Origin: Wenxinia saemankumensis
Lineage (GTDB): Bacteria; Pseudomonadota; Alphaproteobacteria; Rhodobacterales; Rhodobacteraceae
Reading direction: 5' to 3'
DNA: 64,000 nucleotides
Assembly: GCF_900141735.1 (NCBI RefSeq)
Contig: NZ_FQYO01000006.1
Span: 62,001 to 126,000, forward strand
Within the stretch, counting starts at the first letter, position 1. Each line of letters opens with the position of its first letter. The notes beneath the pieces are model-generated. The model saw only the letters and a list, made by a program, of their open reading frames with translations. It was not told the DNA's origin and did not search any database. Below are positions 38,595-47,462 of this stretch, one piece after another. A program made the translations under genes and the position numbers.

Positions 38595-39578
38595 TCAGGC
38601 GGCGAGCCGGGTGACGCTGGCCAGCGCCCGCTCGACCACCTCGGGACCGGCACCGTCGCGCCCCGCCTCCTCGGACAGGATGCGCCGCCAGCCCCGCGCC
38701 CCGGGCCGCCCGGTGAAGAGGCCCAGCATGTGCCGCGTGACCTGGTTCAGCCGGCCGCCGGCGGAAAGATGCGCCTCGATATGCGGCAGCATGCCGGACA
38801 CCGCCTCCTCGGCGGAGGTCTCCCTCCCCTGCCCCCAGATCGCCCGGTCGGCGGGACCGAGCAGGTTTGCGGGGTCGTGGTAGGCCGCCCGCCCGATCAT
38901 CACCCCGTCCATCCCGGCCGCGAGATGCGCCTGCGCCGCCTCCAGCGTCGCCACGCCACCGTTCAGCGTCAGGTGCAGGTCGGGGAAGTCGCGCTTCATC
39001 CGGTGGACGAGCGGATAATCCAGGGGCGGGATGTCGCGGTTCTCCTTCGGCGACAGGCCCTGCAGCCAGGCCTTGCGCGCATGGATCGTCACGTCGCGCA
39101 CCCCCGCCCCGCGCACCGCCGAGAGGAAGCGCGGCAGCGCCTCTTCCGGCGCCTGATCGTCGACGCCGATCCGGCACTTGACGCTGATCGGCACCCGGAC
39201 CGCCGCGATCATCGCGGCGGCGCACTCGGCCACCAGGTCGGGCGACTTCATCAGGACCGCGCCGAAGGCGCCGGACTGCACCCGGTCGGACGGGCAGCCG
39301 CAATTGAGGTCGATCCGGTCGTAGCCCCGGTCGGCCCCGATCCGCGCCGCCTCGGCCAGCTCGCCGGGGTCCGAACCGCCGAGCTGGAGGACGACGGGAT
39401 GCTCCTGCGGGCCGAAGCCGAGCAGCCGGTCCCGGTCGCCGTGCAGCACGGCCGGCGCCGTCACCATCTCGGTATAGAGCAGCGCCCGCCCCGAGAGCAG
39501 GCGGTGCAGGGCGCGGCAATGGCGGTCGGTCCAGTCCATCATCGGGGCGACGGACAGCCGCGCGGCGTCGCGGGTCAT
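38595..39578 (-). CDS. dusA: tRNA-dihydrouridine(20/20a) synthase
   Basis: A 327-residue flavin enzyme that reduces uridine to dihydrouridine in the tRNA D loop. FMN-barrel motifs are LSVAPMMDWTDRHCRALHRL, VVLQLGGSDPGELAEAA, YDRIDLNCGCPSDRVQSGAF (with the catalytic Cys) and VSVKC-like ISVKCRIGVDD. The HARKAWLQGLSPKENRDIPP motif is specific to DusA. The start at 39578 is fixed by AGGAGG about 10 bases upstream. Confidence 0.95.
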   Translation of the reverse strand: MTRDAARLSVAPMMDWTDRHCRALHRLLSGRALLYTEMVTAPAVLHGDRDRLLGFGPQEHPVVLQLGGSDPGELAEAARIGADRGYDRIDLNCGCPSDRVQSGAFGAVLMKSPDLVAECAAAMIAAVRVPISVKCRIGVDDQAPEEALPRFLSAVRGAGVRDVTIHARKAWLQGLSPKENRDIPPLDYPLVHRMKRDFPDLHLTLNGGVATLEAAQAHLAAGMDGVMIGRAAYHDPANLLGPADRAIWGQGRETSAEEAVSGMLPHIEAHLSAGGRLNQVTRHMLGLFTGRPGARGWRRILSEEAGRDGAGPEVVERALASVTRLAA

Positions 39579-39881
39579 GGGCGGCGGGCCTCCTGGAAAG
39601 AGCGGGCCGTCGGGCGGACGGGGTGTAAGGGGTCGGGGGGGCATATGGGATGCGGGCGCGTCCGAGTCCACTGCGCCGGGGGGCGCGCGCCCCTCAGGGG
39701 CCGCCCCCGGGGGACGGGACCCGGGCGACGGGACGCAGGCGCGACCGGGGTGCCCCGGGGACGGCCCGACCTGCCGCCCCAGGCGGAAGGGCGCCCCTCA
39801 GGCGCGGGCGACGCGACGCAGGCGCGACCGGGGTGCCCCGGGGACGGCCCGACCTGCCGCCCCAGGCGGAAGGGCGCCCCC
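39579..39881. other. 303-base intergenic region dominated by a tandem duplication
   Basis: Between dusA and the UPF0104-like gene. No coding sequence. Apart from the two full units at 39723-39889 there is a degenerate related piece near 39680-39705 that also holds GCCCCTCAGG. The dusA promoter should lie near its left end. Confidence 0.5.
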
Positions 39882-39889
39882 TCAGGCGC
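39723..39889. repeat. 83/84-bp tandem duplication
   Basis: Copy A (39723-39805, 83 bases) and copy B (39806-39889, 84 bases) differ by one substitution (39731 versus 39814) and one inserted C in copy B. Copy B contains the stop codon of the UPF0104-like gene (39882-39884), so the unit is a recent duplication of the gene's 3' end and downstream sequence. Each copy is rich in short inverted repeats. Confidence 0.93.
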
Positions 39890-40814
39890 CGCGGCCGGGC
39901 GCCGGCGCGGCCAGGACCAGCACGCCCGGCAGCGCCGCGAGAAGGATCACCAGACCCATCGCGACCGAGGCCGCGATCCCTGCCTCGGCGCTCGCGCCGA
40001 GAACGGGCCAGAGCGCGGCGGCCGCCCCTTCGCGCACGCCCCACCCCGCGACCGAGATCGGGATCACCATGGTTGCGAGGACCAGCGGCAGGACCGTCAC
40101 CACCGCCAGCGGCGGAAGCACCGTTCCGGTGGCGGCCGCGCAGAGGGCGAAGCCGCCGAGGTTGCAGGCCACGATGGCGAGGCTGAGCGCCGCCTGCCGA
40201 TGCCAGATCCCGGGCGCCAGCACCGCCGCCCGGACCCCGCGTCCGATCCCCCGCGCCGCCCGGCCCAGCGGGCCGCCCAGCCGCGCCGAGACGAGCAGCG
40301 CCAGGGCGATGCCGGCGCCGCCCCCCGCGATCCCCAGGGCGAGCGGCGGCACCCAGTCCGGCCAGCGGCCGCCCGCGCCCGTCAGACCGACCGCCGACAG
40401 CCCCGCCAGCAGCACCGAGAACAGCGCGACCTGCCCGATCACCCGGTCGAGGACCACCGCCTGGCCGGCCCGGGCCAGGCCGACCCCCTCGCGCGCCCGG
40501 ACCGCCCGCCCGGCATCGCCGAGCACGCCCGCCGGCAGGACCATGTTGAGGAACTGCGACAGGAAGTACTCGCGCAGCGCCCGCCCGCGCCCGATGACCT
40601 GTCCCAGCGCCCCCGCCGTCAGGCGCCAGCGCAGCGCCGAGAGCGCGTTCTGCATCAGGATCGCGGCCAGCGCGAGGGCCAGCAGGACCGGATCGGCGGC
40701 ACGGAGCAGGCGCAGGATCTCGGGCCCGTCCACGGCCCGCCAGAGCAGGACCAGGAGGGCCACCGGGAGGACCAGGCGGGCGATGCGTCCGACGTGACGG
40801 AGGGTGGGTGCCAT
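39882..40814 (-). CDS. Lysylphosphatidylglycerol synthase TM-domain (UPF0104) membrane protein
   Basis: A 310-residue polytopic protein with about eight helices. Motifs typical of the LPG_synthase_TM family are NALSALRWRLTAGALG (about 55), FLSQFLNMVLPAGVLGDAGR (about 88) and VIPISVAGWGVREGAAAALW (about 255), the last being the conserved P-x-x-x-G-W-G-x-R-E. Members without the C-terminal aminoacyltransferase domain, as here, act as lipid flippase-like proteins or are uncharacterised. The start at 40814 opens MAPTLRHVGRIARLVLPVAL. Divergent from an EEP phosphoesterase gene. Confidence 0.87.
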   Translation of the reverse strand: MAPTLRHVGRIARLVLPVALLVLLWRAVDGPEILRLLRAADPVLLALALAAILMQNALSALRWRLTAGALGQVIGRGRALREYFLSQFLNMVLPAGVLGDAGRAVRAREGVGLARAGQAVVLDRVIGQVALFSVLLAGLSAVGLTGAGGRWPDWVPPLALGIAGGGAGIALALLVSARLGGPLGRAARGIGRGVRAAVLAPGIWHRQAALSLAIVACNLGGFALCAAATGTVLPPLAVVTVLPLVLATMVIPISVAGWGVREGAAAALWPVLGASAEAGIAASVAMGLVILLAALPGVLVLAAPAPGRGA

Positions 40815-41036
40815 CGGGGGCCAATATCGGCGCCGGTCGTCCCGGGGCAAGCGCCGTCCCGCCAGCCCCCGCCGCTGCTCCCGGCCCCTGGGCCCCGGCA
40901 GCCGCCCCGCCTCCGGCACAGGGGCCGGATCCGCGACTCCCCACCCCCGCGACCGGCCCGGCCTGCGGCCCTCCACTGGCCCCCAGCGCAGGGGCCCCTA
41001 TGGTCGGGGCACCGAGCGCCGGAAGGATCCCCCCCC

Positions 41037-41855
41037 GTGACCGTGACCGATACCGGGCCCGCGACCGGGCCGAGCCCCGCCCCCTCGCCGCCGGCCCCGC
41101 TGCGGGTCGTGTCCTGGAACGTGCATCGGGGGCGCGGCGGAGACGGGCGGGTGGATCCCGCCCGGATCCTCTCCACGCTGGGGGCGGAGGTCTGCCCTGC
41201 CGGCTCGGCCGACATCCTCGGGCTGCAGGAGGCGGACGAGGAGGTTCCGCCGCATGGCCGGATCCTCGACGTGGCGGGGATCGAGGCGGCGACGGGGCTG
41301 CGCTCGGTCCACGATCGCGACGGGCTGCGCTGGGGGCCACGGAGCGACGGCTTCCTCGGCGCGATCCTGTTCCTGCCGCCGGACTGGGGTCTCTCCCATG
41401 CCGACGTGATCGACCTGCCCGGCCATTGCCATCGCGGCGCCATCGCGGTGGAGGCACGGTCCCCCGCCGGGCCGGTGCGGGTGATCTGCACCCACCTGTC
41501 GCTGGGACAGCCGCTGCGGATCGTGCAGGTCCGCACCCTGGTGCAGTACGCCTTCCGGCGCCCCGCCATGCCGACGATCCTGCTGGGCGACCTGAACGAG
41601 TGGCGCCCTTGGGGCGGCCTCGCCTTCTCGCCCCGGGTGACCGGCTGCCGCCTGTCCGGGCCCTGCGCGCCGAGCTTTCCGGTCGGCCGCCCGATCCTGC
41701 CGCTCGACCGGATCCTCTGCGACCGGCCCGGCGCGGTGACGGGGTTCGAAGTGCTGGACGGGCGCGGGATCCGCGCCGCCTCCGACCACCGCCCCATCCG
41801 CGCGCGGGTCGCGCCCTTCGGCCCTGCCGATCGCTCCGGCGGGGCGGCGACCTAA
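41037..41855 (+). CDS. Endonuclease/exonuclease/phosphatase (EEP) family protein
   Basis: A 272-residue protein of the DNase I-like EEP superfamily, with LRVVSWNVHRGRG (metal-binding Asn), ILGLQEADEE (Glu), RVICTHLSLG (His), ILLGDLNEWRP (Asp/Asn) and ASDHRPIRARV (Asp/His). In alphaproteobacteria such proteins often hydrolyse phosphodiesters of lipids or cyclic nucleotides; the substrate here is unknown. Start is GTG 41037 after GGAAGGAT; GTG 41043 is possible. The 3' end overlaps the convergent cytochrome b561 gene by 4 bases. Confidence 0.85.
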   Translation: MTVTDTGPATGPSPAPSPPAPLRVVSWNVHRGRGGDGRVDPARILSTLGAEVCPAGSADILGLQEADEEVPPHGRILDVAGIEAATGLRSVHDRDGLRWGPRSDGFLGAILFLPPDWGLSHADVIDLPGHCHRGAIAVEARSPAGPVRVICTHLSLGQPLRIVQVRTLVQYAFRRPAMPTILLGDLNEWRPWGGLAFSPRVTGCRLSGPCAPSFPVGRPILPLDRILCDRPGAVTGFEVLDGRGIRAASDHRPIRARVAPFGPADRSGGAAT

Positions 41856-42424
41856 CGCCGCGCCGGCCACATCCGCTGGAACACCCCGTCCCGCGCAACG
41901 AGGAGGTGATGCAGCGCGGCCCCCGCGTGCAGCAGGACCAGCGCGATCAGCGCGAAGCGGGCGTAGAAATGGACCGCCTGCGCGGCCCCGGCGAGATCGT
42001 CTGACAGCGGGACGAGCGGCGGCACGCCCAGGGCATCGAGAAGCTCGATCGGGAAATCCCCCGCCTCGACCCGCAGATAGCCCGAGACGGTCATGACGAG
42101 GACCAGCGCGTAGAGCAGCCCGTGCGTCGCCCCGGCGATGCGCCGCTGCCAGGGGGGCACGTGGCCGGGAAGCGGCGGGGCCGGATGGATCGCACGGTAG
42201 ATCAGCCGCAGGACGACGAGCAGCAGGATCACGATGCCCACGTTCTTGTGATAGAGATAGAGCGCATCCTGCACGGACCGGTCGAGCCCCTCCTCGACCA
42301 TGATCGCGCCCGCCGGGAGCGTCGACAACACGAGCAGCGCCGTCAGCCAGTGAAGCGCCTGCGCGGGGCCGCGATAGCGCCCGGCCGAGCCGCTGCCTGC
42401 CCGTTCACGACTGCCCTGTTCCAT
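41852..42424 (-). CDS. Cytochrome b561 family protein
   Basis: A 190-residue four-helix membrane cytochrome. Haem-ligand histidines occur in QALHWLTALLVLSTL, YLYHKNVGIVILLLVVLRL, ATHGLLYALVLVM and VHFYARFALIALVLLHAGAA. Likely passes electrons between quinol and a periplasmic acceptor; the partner is not encoded next to it. Confidence 0.93.
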   Translation of the reverse strand: MEQGSRERAGSGSAGRYRGPAQALHWLTALLVLSTLPAGAIMVEEGLDRSVQDALYLYHKNVGIVILLLVVLRLIYRAIHPAPPLPGHVPPWQRRIAGATHGLLYALVLVMTVSGYLRVEAGDFPIELLDALGVPPLVPLSDDLAGAAQAVHFYARFALIALVLLHAGAALHHLLVARDGVFQRMWPARR

Positions 42425-42516
42425 CGCCCCCCCGGATGCGGCCCGCCCCCGAGGCTAGCCGGCCCCGCCGGGCCGTTCAACGGCAGGCTTGACTTCGTCC
42501 GGACGGGCTTAACTCC

Positions 42517-43302
42517 GTGCGGATGACAGTCTCCGAGAGGATCCTTCAGCCTGCGCGACGCGGCCGCGTCGCCCCGCCCGGGCCGGGGCCCGGCGTTCTG
42601 GCGATGTCGGCGCTCCATCTCGGCGTGGTCGCCGGCGGGATCGCGGCGCTCGAGGCCCTCTTCCCCGCGCTCGCGGCGGGACAGCTGCCGGTTCTCGCGC
42701 TGGCCGTCCTGATGGCCGCGACGATCGCGGGGCTGATGCACGCGGCGCGGGGCGGCAGCTACCCGCACGGGCGGTTCGGCGCCTGCAACGGCGTGACCTA
42801 TCTGCGCGGCTCGCTGGCCTGCCTGCTCGCCCTGCCGCTCGCGGCGCCGTCGGCGCTGGCCGACCCCGACCTCGGCTGGACGATCTTCGCCATCGGCGCG
42901 GTCGCGCTGTCGCTTGACGGGGTCGACGGCTGGCTGGCCCGGCGCAGCGGTCTGGCCTCGGCCTTCGGCGCGCGGTTCGACATGGAGATCGACTCGGTCC
43001 TCGCGCTCATCCTCGCCCTGCTGGCCTGGGCCGGCGGTGCCGCCGGACCGCTGGTCCTCGTCCTCGGCCTCGCGCGCTACGTCTTCGTCGCGGCGGGCTG
43101 GACCCTGCCCTGGCTGGCCGCGCCGCTTCCCCCGAGCTTCCTGCGCAAGACGATCTGCGTGGTCCAGCTCGGCACGCTGATCGCGCTGCAGGCGCCGATC
43201 CTGCCGGACAGGCCGGGCCACGCGGCGGCCATCGGGGCCGCCCTGCTGCTCGCCTTCTCGTTCGGGCGGGACATCCGCTGGCTCGCGGCGCGGGGCCGCT
43301 GA
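42517..43302 (+). CDS. CDP-alcohol phosphatidyltransferase
   Basis: A 261-residue membrane enzyme that joins CDP-diacylglycerol with an alcohol, or a CDP-alcohol with diacylglycerol. The signature D-G-x2-D-G-x2-A-R-x8-G-x3-D-x3-D is complete: SLDGVDGWLARRSGLASAFG then ARFDMEID (about residues 130-158). Which alcohol is used is unknown. Start GTG 42517 or ATG 42523. The next gene begins 2 bases after its stop, so they form an operon; that gene is a sulfatase-fold enzyme, suggesting lipid or glycan head-group work. Confidence 0.9.
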   Translation: MRMTVSERILQPARRGRVAPPGPGPGVLAMSALHLGVVAGGIAALEALFPALAAGQLPVLALAVLMAATIAGLMHAARGGSYPHGRFGACNGVTYLRGSLACLLALPLAAPSALADPDLGWTIFAIGAVALSLDGVDGWLARRSGLASAFGARFDMEIDSVLALILALLAWAGGAAGPLVLVLGLARYVFVAAGWTLPWLAAPLPPSFLRKTICVVQLGTLIALQAPILPDRPGHAAAIGAALLLAFSFGRDIRWLAARGR

Positions 43303-43304
43303 GG

Positions 43305-44951
43305 GTGGGGCCGGCATCCCTTCTCCGGCCGGCGCTCGCGGCGCTCGTCCTGTTCCTCGTCCTGATCCAGCCCAACCATCCCGACGCGATGACCTGGGGG
43401 GCGCTGCGGCTCTTCCCGCTGGAGCTTCCGGCGATCCTCCTCGTCCTTCTGGTGCTGCCGGCGGGGGCGCCGGCGACGCGCCTCGTCCGGGGCGCGCTTG
43501 TCGCGGTGCTGGCCCTGCTGGCACTGCTGAAGGGCGCCGATTACGGCACGCAGCTCGCCTATGGGCGCAGCTTCGATCCGGTCGTCGACATGCACCTCCT
43601 CCCCGCGGCCTGGCGGCTCGCCTCGGGCGCCGTCGGCCTGCCGCTCGCGGGGCTGGCCCTGCTCGCCGCGCTGGTTCTGACCGGTGCCCTCGTCTGGGCA
43701 CTGTGGTGGGCGACGGGTGTCTGGGCGCGCATCGCGCTGCCGAACGGCCCGCTCCGCACGGGCGGGGCGCTGGCCGCCCTCGCCGCGATCGCCCTCGTCG
43801 TGGGCGAGGTGGGGGACCGCCGCCGCGCGTGGGAGCTGCCGATGGATCCGCCCGGCACCGCCTTCACCGCCCGGGTCGCGGTCGAGCGCGTCGACCGGAC
43901 CCGCCGCACGCTCGCCCAGCTCGCCGATTTCACGATCGCGGCGCGTACCGATCCCCATGCCGGGGCCGAGGGCCTGTTCGACCGGCTGTCGGGGCGCGAC
44001 GTCATCATCGTCTTCGTCGAGAGCTACGGACGGGCCAGCATCGATGTCCCCTTCTACGCCGAGACCCATGTCCCCACGCTCCGGGCGGCCGAGGCATCCC
44101 TCGACGCGGCCGGACTCGCCATGCGTTCGGGCTGGCTGACCGCGCCGATGCGCGGCGGGCAGAGCTGGCTGGCCCATGCCACGCTCTCTTCCGGGCTCTG
44201 GACGCCGGACCAGACGCGGTACCGCGCCATGCTGGCCAGCCCGCGACGCACGCTCTACCACCTCGCCGCCGATGCGGGGTTCCACACCGCCGCGGTGATG
44301 CCGGCCATCACCTACGACTGGCCGGAAGGCGCGCTGATGGGTTTCGACACGATCCGCGATTCCACCGAGCTCGGCTATGCGGGGCCGGCCTTCAACTGGG
44401 TGACGATGCCCGACCAGTTCACGCTGGCCGCCTTCGACCGCGCCTTCCGGGCCGAGCCGCCGGGCACGCGGCCCCCCCTCTTCGCGCAGATCGCGCTGAT
44501 CTCGTCGCATGCGCCCTGGACCCCGATCCCCGAGATGGTCCCCTGGGAGGATGTGGGCGACGGCAGCGTCTACGCCCCGTGGGACGGCGCGGGGGATCCG
44601 CCTTCCGTCGTCTGGCGCGACCGCGAGCGGGTGCGCGAGCAATATCGCAGGGCAATCGACTACGCCCTCTCGGCCGCCTTCTCCTGGGCCGCGCGGACGG
44701 CGCCCGAGGGACCGCTCATCGTCGTTCTGGGCGATCACCAGACGGCCGATTCCATCTCGCTCAGCGACAGCTATGACGTCCCGGTCCATGTCATCGGACC
44801 GGAGGCGGCCCTCGCCCCGCTCGAGGGGTGGGGCTGGACCGAGGGGCTGGTCCCTGCCGCGGACCTGGAGCCCTGGCGGATGGACGAATTCCGCGACCGG
44901 TTCATCGCCGCCTACACGTCGGGGACCGACCTCGCAGGGATGCGGCCATGA
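43305..44951 (+). CDS. Membrane sulfatase/phosphoethanolamine-phosphoglycerol transferase-like protein
   Basis: A 548-residue protein with five or so N-terminal membrane helices (1-175) and a large alkaline phosphatase-superfamily domain. First metal motif DVIIVFVESYGRASID (about residue 228), probable nucleophile region MRGGQSWLAHATLSSG (Ser; about 285), late metal motif LIVVLGDHQTAD (about 477). This is the layout of LtaS, OpgB and EptA enzymes that transfer phospho-alcohol groups from phospholipids to envelope glycans. Substrate unknown. Start GTG 43305, two bases after the preceding gene. Confidence 0.82.
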   Translation: MGPASLLRPALAALVLFLVLIQPNHPDAMTWGALRLFPLELPAILLVLLVLPAGAPATRLVRGALVAVLALLALLKGADYGTQLAYGRSFDPVVDMHLLPAAWRLASGAVGLPLAGLALLAALVLTGALVWALWWATGVWARIALPNGPLRTGGALAALAAIALVVGEVGDRRRAWELPMDPPGTAFTARVAVERVDRTRRTLAQLADFTIAARTDPHAGAEGLFDRLSGRDVIIVFVESYGRASIDVPFYAETHVPTLRAAEASLDAAGLAMRSGWLTAPMRGGQSWLAHATLSSGLWTPDQTRYRAMLASPRRTLYHLAADAGFHTAAVMPAITYDWPEGALMGFDTIRDSTELGYAGPAFNWVTMPDQFTLAAFDRAFRAEPPGTRPPLFAQIALISSHAPWTPIPEMVPWEDVGDGSVYAPWDGAGDPPSVVWRDRERVREQYRRAIDYALSAAFSWAARTAPEGPLIVVLGDHQTADSISLSDSYDVPVHVIGPEAALAPLEGWGWTEGLVPAADLEPWRMDEFRDRFIAAYTSGTDLAGMRP

Positions 44952-44981
44952 GCGCACAGACCGACCGCAAAGGGGGGCGCG

Positions 44982-46085
44982 ATGGCTGATCTCGTCCTCG
45001 ACGGCCTCACCAAGAGCTTCGGCGAGACGGAGGTGGTGCACGGCATCGACCTCTCGGTCGCCGAGAACGAGTTCGTCGTGCTCGTCGGCCCCTCGGGCTG
45101 CGGCAAGTCCACGACGCTCCGGATGGTGGCGGGGCTGGAGGCGATCACGGGCGGAGAGCTGCGGATTGGCGGCCGGCGGGTGAACGAGCGTTCGCCGGGC
45201 GAGCGCGACGTGGCGATGGTGTTCCAGAACTACGCGCTCTACCCGCATCTGACGGTCGCGCAGAACATCGCCTTCGGACTGCGCCGCAAGCGTCTGCCCC
45301 GGGCCGAGCGGAACGCCGCGGTGCAGGAGATCGCACGCCTGCTGCAGATCGAGCCGCTGCTGGACCGCCGGCCGCGCGCGCTGTCGGGCGGGCAGCGCCA
45401 GCGCGTCGCGATGGGCCGGGCGATCATCCGCGACCCGCAGGTCTTTCTCTTCGACGAGCCGCTCTCCAATCTCGATGCGCGGCTGCGCGTGCAGATGCGG
45501 CTGGAGATCAAGCGCCTGCATGCCGCCAAGCCGGTGACGACGCTCTACGTCACGCATGACCAGACCGAGGCGATGACGATGGCCGACCGGGTCGTGGTGA
45601 TGAACGCCGGGCGGATCGAGCAGGTCGGCCCGCCATTGGAGATCTACCGCAACCCGCGCACCCGTTTCGTGGCCGAGTTCATCGGCGCCCCCGCGGTGAA
45701 CCTGTTCGACGCCCGGCTGAGCGCCGGAGCCGGCGACGGGCTCTGGATCGAGCTGGCCGACGGCACGCGCCTTTCGGTCCCGGGCAGCCGGCGCGCGGCC
45801 TATGCCGGCTTCGCCGGGCGGCCCGTCGTGTTCGGTCTGCGGCCCGAGGACATCTCGATCGGCTCGGGCGACGACCCCGTCGCGCCGGTCAACATGATCG
45901 AGCCGATGGGGGTGGAGACGCTGGCCTATCTCGGCTTCGGCGGGACCGAGGCCTGTGCCCGCCTGACGGGCGGACACGTGCCCCGGCGGGGGGACCGCGT
46001 CCCTCTGCAGCTGGGGCTGGAGCGGATGATCCTGATCGACCCCGCGACCGACCGCGTCATCGGCGCGACATCGACCGAAACCTGA
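44982..46085 (+). CDS. ABC transporter ATP-binding protein, MalK/UgpC type
   Basis: A 367-residue CUT1-family ATPase. Walker A LVGPSGCGKSTTLRM, Q loop VFQNYALYPHLTVAQN, signature LSGGQRQRVAMGRA, Walker B VFLFDEPLSNLD and H loop LYVTHDQTEAM are all intact. The C-terminal OB-fold regulatory domain (about 240-367; VFGLRPEDISIG) is typical of sugar importers. First gene of an ATPase-binding protein-permease-permease operon. Substrate unknown. Confidence 0.95.
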   Translation: MADLVLDGLTKSFGETEVVHGIDLSVAENEFVVLVGPSGCGKSTTLRMVAGLEAITGGELRIGGRRVNERSPGERDVAMVFQNYALYPHLTVAQNIAFGLRRKRLPRAERNAAVQEIARLLQIEPLLDRRPRALSGGQRQRVAMGRAIIRDPQVFLFDEPLSNLDARLRVQMRLEIKRLHAAKPVTTLYVTHDQTEAMTMADRVVVMNAGRIEQVGPPLEIYRNPRTRFVAEFIGAPAVNLFDARLSAGAGDGLWIELADGTRLSVPGSRRAAYAGFAGRPVVFGLRPEDISIGSGDDPVAPVNMIEPMGVETLAYLGFGGTEACARLTGGHVPRRGDRVPLQLGLERMILIDPATDRVIGATSTET

Positions 46086-46120
46086 AGAACGACCGACAAA
46101 CGACTGGGAGTGAACACGGA

Positions 46121-47413
46121 ATGACACGCAGACTGACCGCCTCGACCCTCGCCCTGGCGCTTGCCGGGGCCCCGCTCCTCGCACAGGAGGACATGGTGAC
46201 CCGCGACCGGGTCGGCCCCGCCGATGCCGAGAACGCACTGACCTTCCGCCTGACGGCCTACGATCTCTATTCCTCGGATCCCGCGACCTCCGCCGCCTTC
46301 GAGGAGCTGTTCGTCGACTTCATCGAGGACAATCCCGGCTGGCGGATCGACACCCAGCTGCAGACCGGCAACCTCAGCCAGGAACAGGCCCGCATGATCG
46401 AGCAGGCCCAGGCCGGGCGCGGGCCAGACTGCGCGATGGTCGACAGCGCGCAGCTCGCCACCTACAAGGCGGCGGGAATCCTCTCTCCGATGAACGAGTA
46501 CTTCACCGAGGAGGAGATCGCCGATTTCTTCCCCTACGTTCGGGACGGCATCACCGACGAGGACGGCAACATGCTCGCCGTGTGGTGGTTCACCGACCTG
46601 CGCGTCCTCTACCGCAATACCGAAGTGGTGCCCGAGGCGCCGCAGACCTGGGACGACCTGCAGGCCGCCGCGCTGGCGACGGTCGAGCAGGGCTACGAGG
46701 GGATCCTGTTCAACGGCGCCCGGGGCGAGGGGACGACCTTCGACTGGCTCGCGAACTACTGGGCGCTCGGCGGCGAGCTGGTGGACGAGGCCGGCGAGCC
46801 GGTCTTCTACGAGGGCGAGAACCGCGAGCTCTTCCTGCAGGCCGTCCGCTACTACGAGAGCCTCGTGGACTCGGGCGCCGCCCCCGCGCGCGTGACCTCC
46901 ATCGCGACCTACGACGACATGCTCGCCGCCGCGGCGGCGAGCACCACGGCGATGTTCGTCGGCGGGAACTGGATGTATGCCCAGCTCCAGACCACCCTCC
47001 CCGAGGAGGAGGCCGCGAAATGGGAGGCCTCCGAGCTGCCCGGCCCCACGGCCGAGCAGCGCGCGACCGGAACGGGCGGCTGGACCATCGCCGCGCTGAC
47101 CGACGATCCCGAGAAGGTGCGGATGTGCGCGGGGATCGCGAAGCTCTATCTCGGCCCGGGCAATGCCTTCCAGGGGCTGCTGCCGACGCAGGCCTCGCTC
47201 TACGACGAGTACGACACCTATGCGGGGCCGGAATTCGAAGTGTTCTCGGCCGCGCTCGAGAACGGGCGGGCCCGGCCGGGGGTCGCGATCTATCCCGAGA
47301 TCTCGAACCAGATCCAGATCCTCCTGGGCGAGGTGATGTCGGGCGCGGCCGAGCCCGAAGCGGCGCTGGACGCCGCGGCCGAGGCGGTCGAGGCCGCCTA
47401 CGCCCGCCAGTGA
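46121..47413 (+). CDS. ABC transporter substrate-binding protein (CUT1-type sugar)
   Basis: A 430-residue periplasmic protein with signal peptide (MTRRLTASTLALALAGAPLL-AQ). The extracellular solute-binding family 1 fold is seen in NPGWRIDTQLQTGNLSQEQA, AGRGPDCAMVDSAQLATYKA, VLYRNTEVVPEAPQTWDDL and MFVGGNWMYAQL. Likely binds an oligosaccharide or glycoside; ligand unknown. Confidence 0.92.
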   Translation: MTRRLTASTLALALAGAPLLAQEDMVTRDRVGPADAENALTFRLTAYDLYSSDPATSAAFEELFVDFIEDNPGWRIDTQLQTGNLSQEQARMIEQAQAGRGPDCAMVDSAQLATYKAAGILSPMNEYFTEEEIADFFPYVRDGITDEDGNMLAVWWFTDLRVLYRNTEVVPEAPQTWDDLQAAALATVEQGYEGILFNGARGEGTTFDWLANYWALGGELVDEAGEPVFYEGENRELFLQAVRYYESLVDSGAAPARVTSIATYDDMLAAAAASTTAMFVGGNWMYAQLQTTLPEEEAAKWEASELPGPTAEQRATGTGGWTIAALTDDPEKVRMCAGIAKLYLGPGNAFQGLLPTQASLYDEYDTYAGPEFEVFSAALENGRARPGVAIYPEISNQIQILLGEVMSGAAEPEAALDAAAEAVEAAYARQ

Positions 47414-47462
47414 CGCGCGCGGGCCGGGGCGCCCGCCCCGGCCCCGCCCGACGGAGCCGCAG

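Noticed and set aside
39723-39889. Tandem repeat as CRISPR array or attachment site
   Set aside because: Only two adjoining units without spacers, no cas genes and no integrase.
38445-41036. Upstream extension of the EEP gene (to 1136 codons)
   Set aside because: It crosses dusA and the flippase-like gene in antisense and two tandem repeats; the GTG at 41037 with a binding site is a better start.
43077-46238. Minus-strand frame of 1053 codons
   Set aside because: Antisense to the sulfatase-like and ABC ATPase genes, which have intact motifs.
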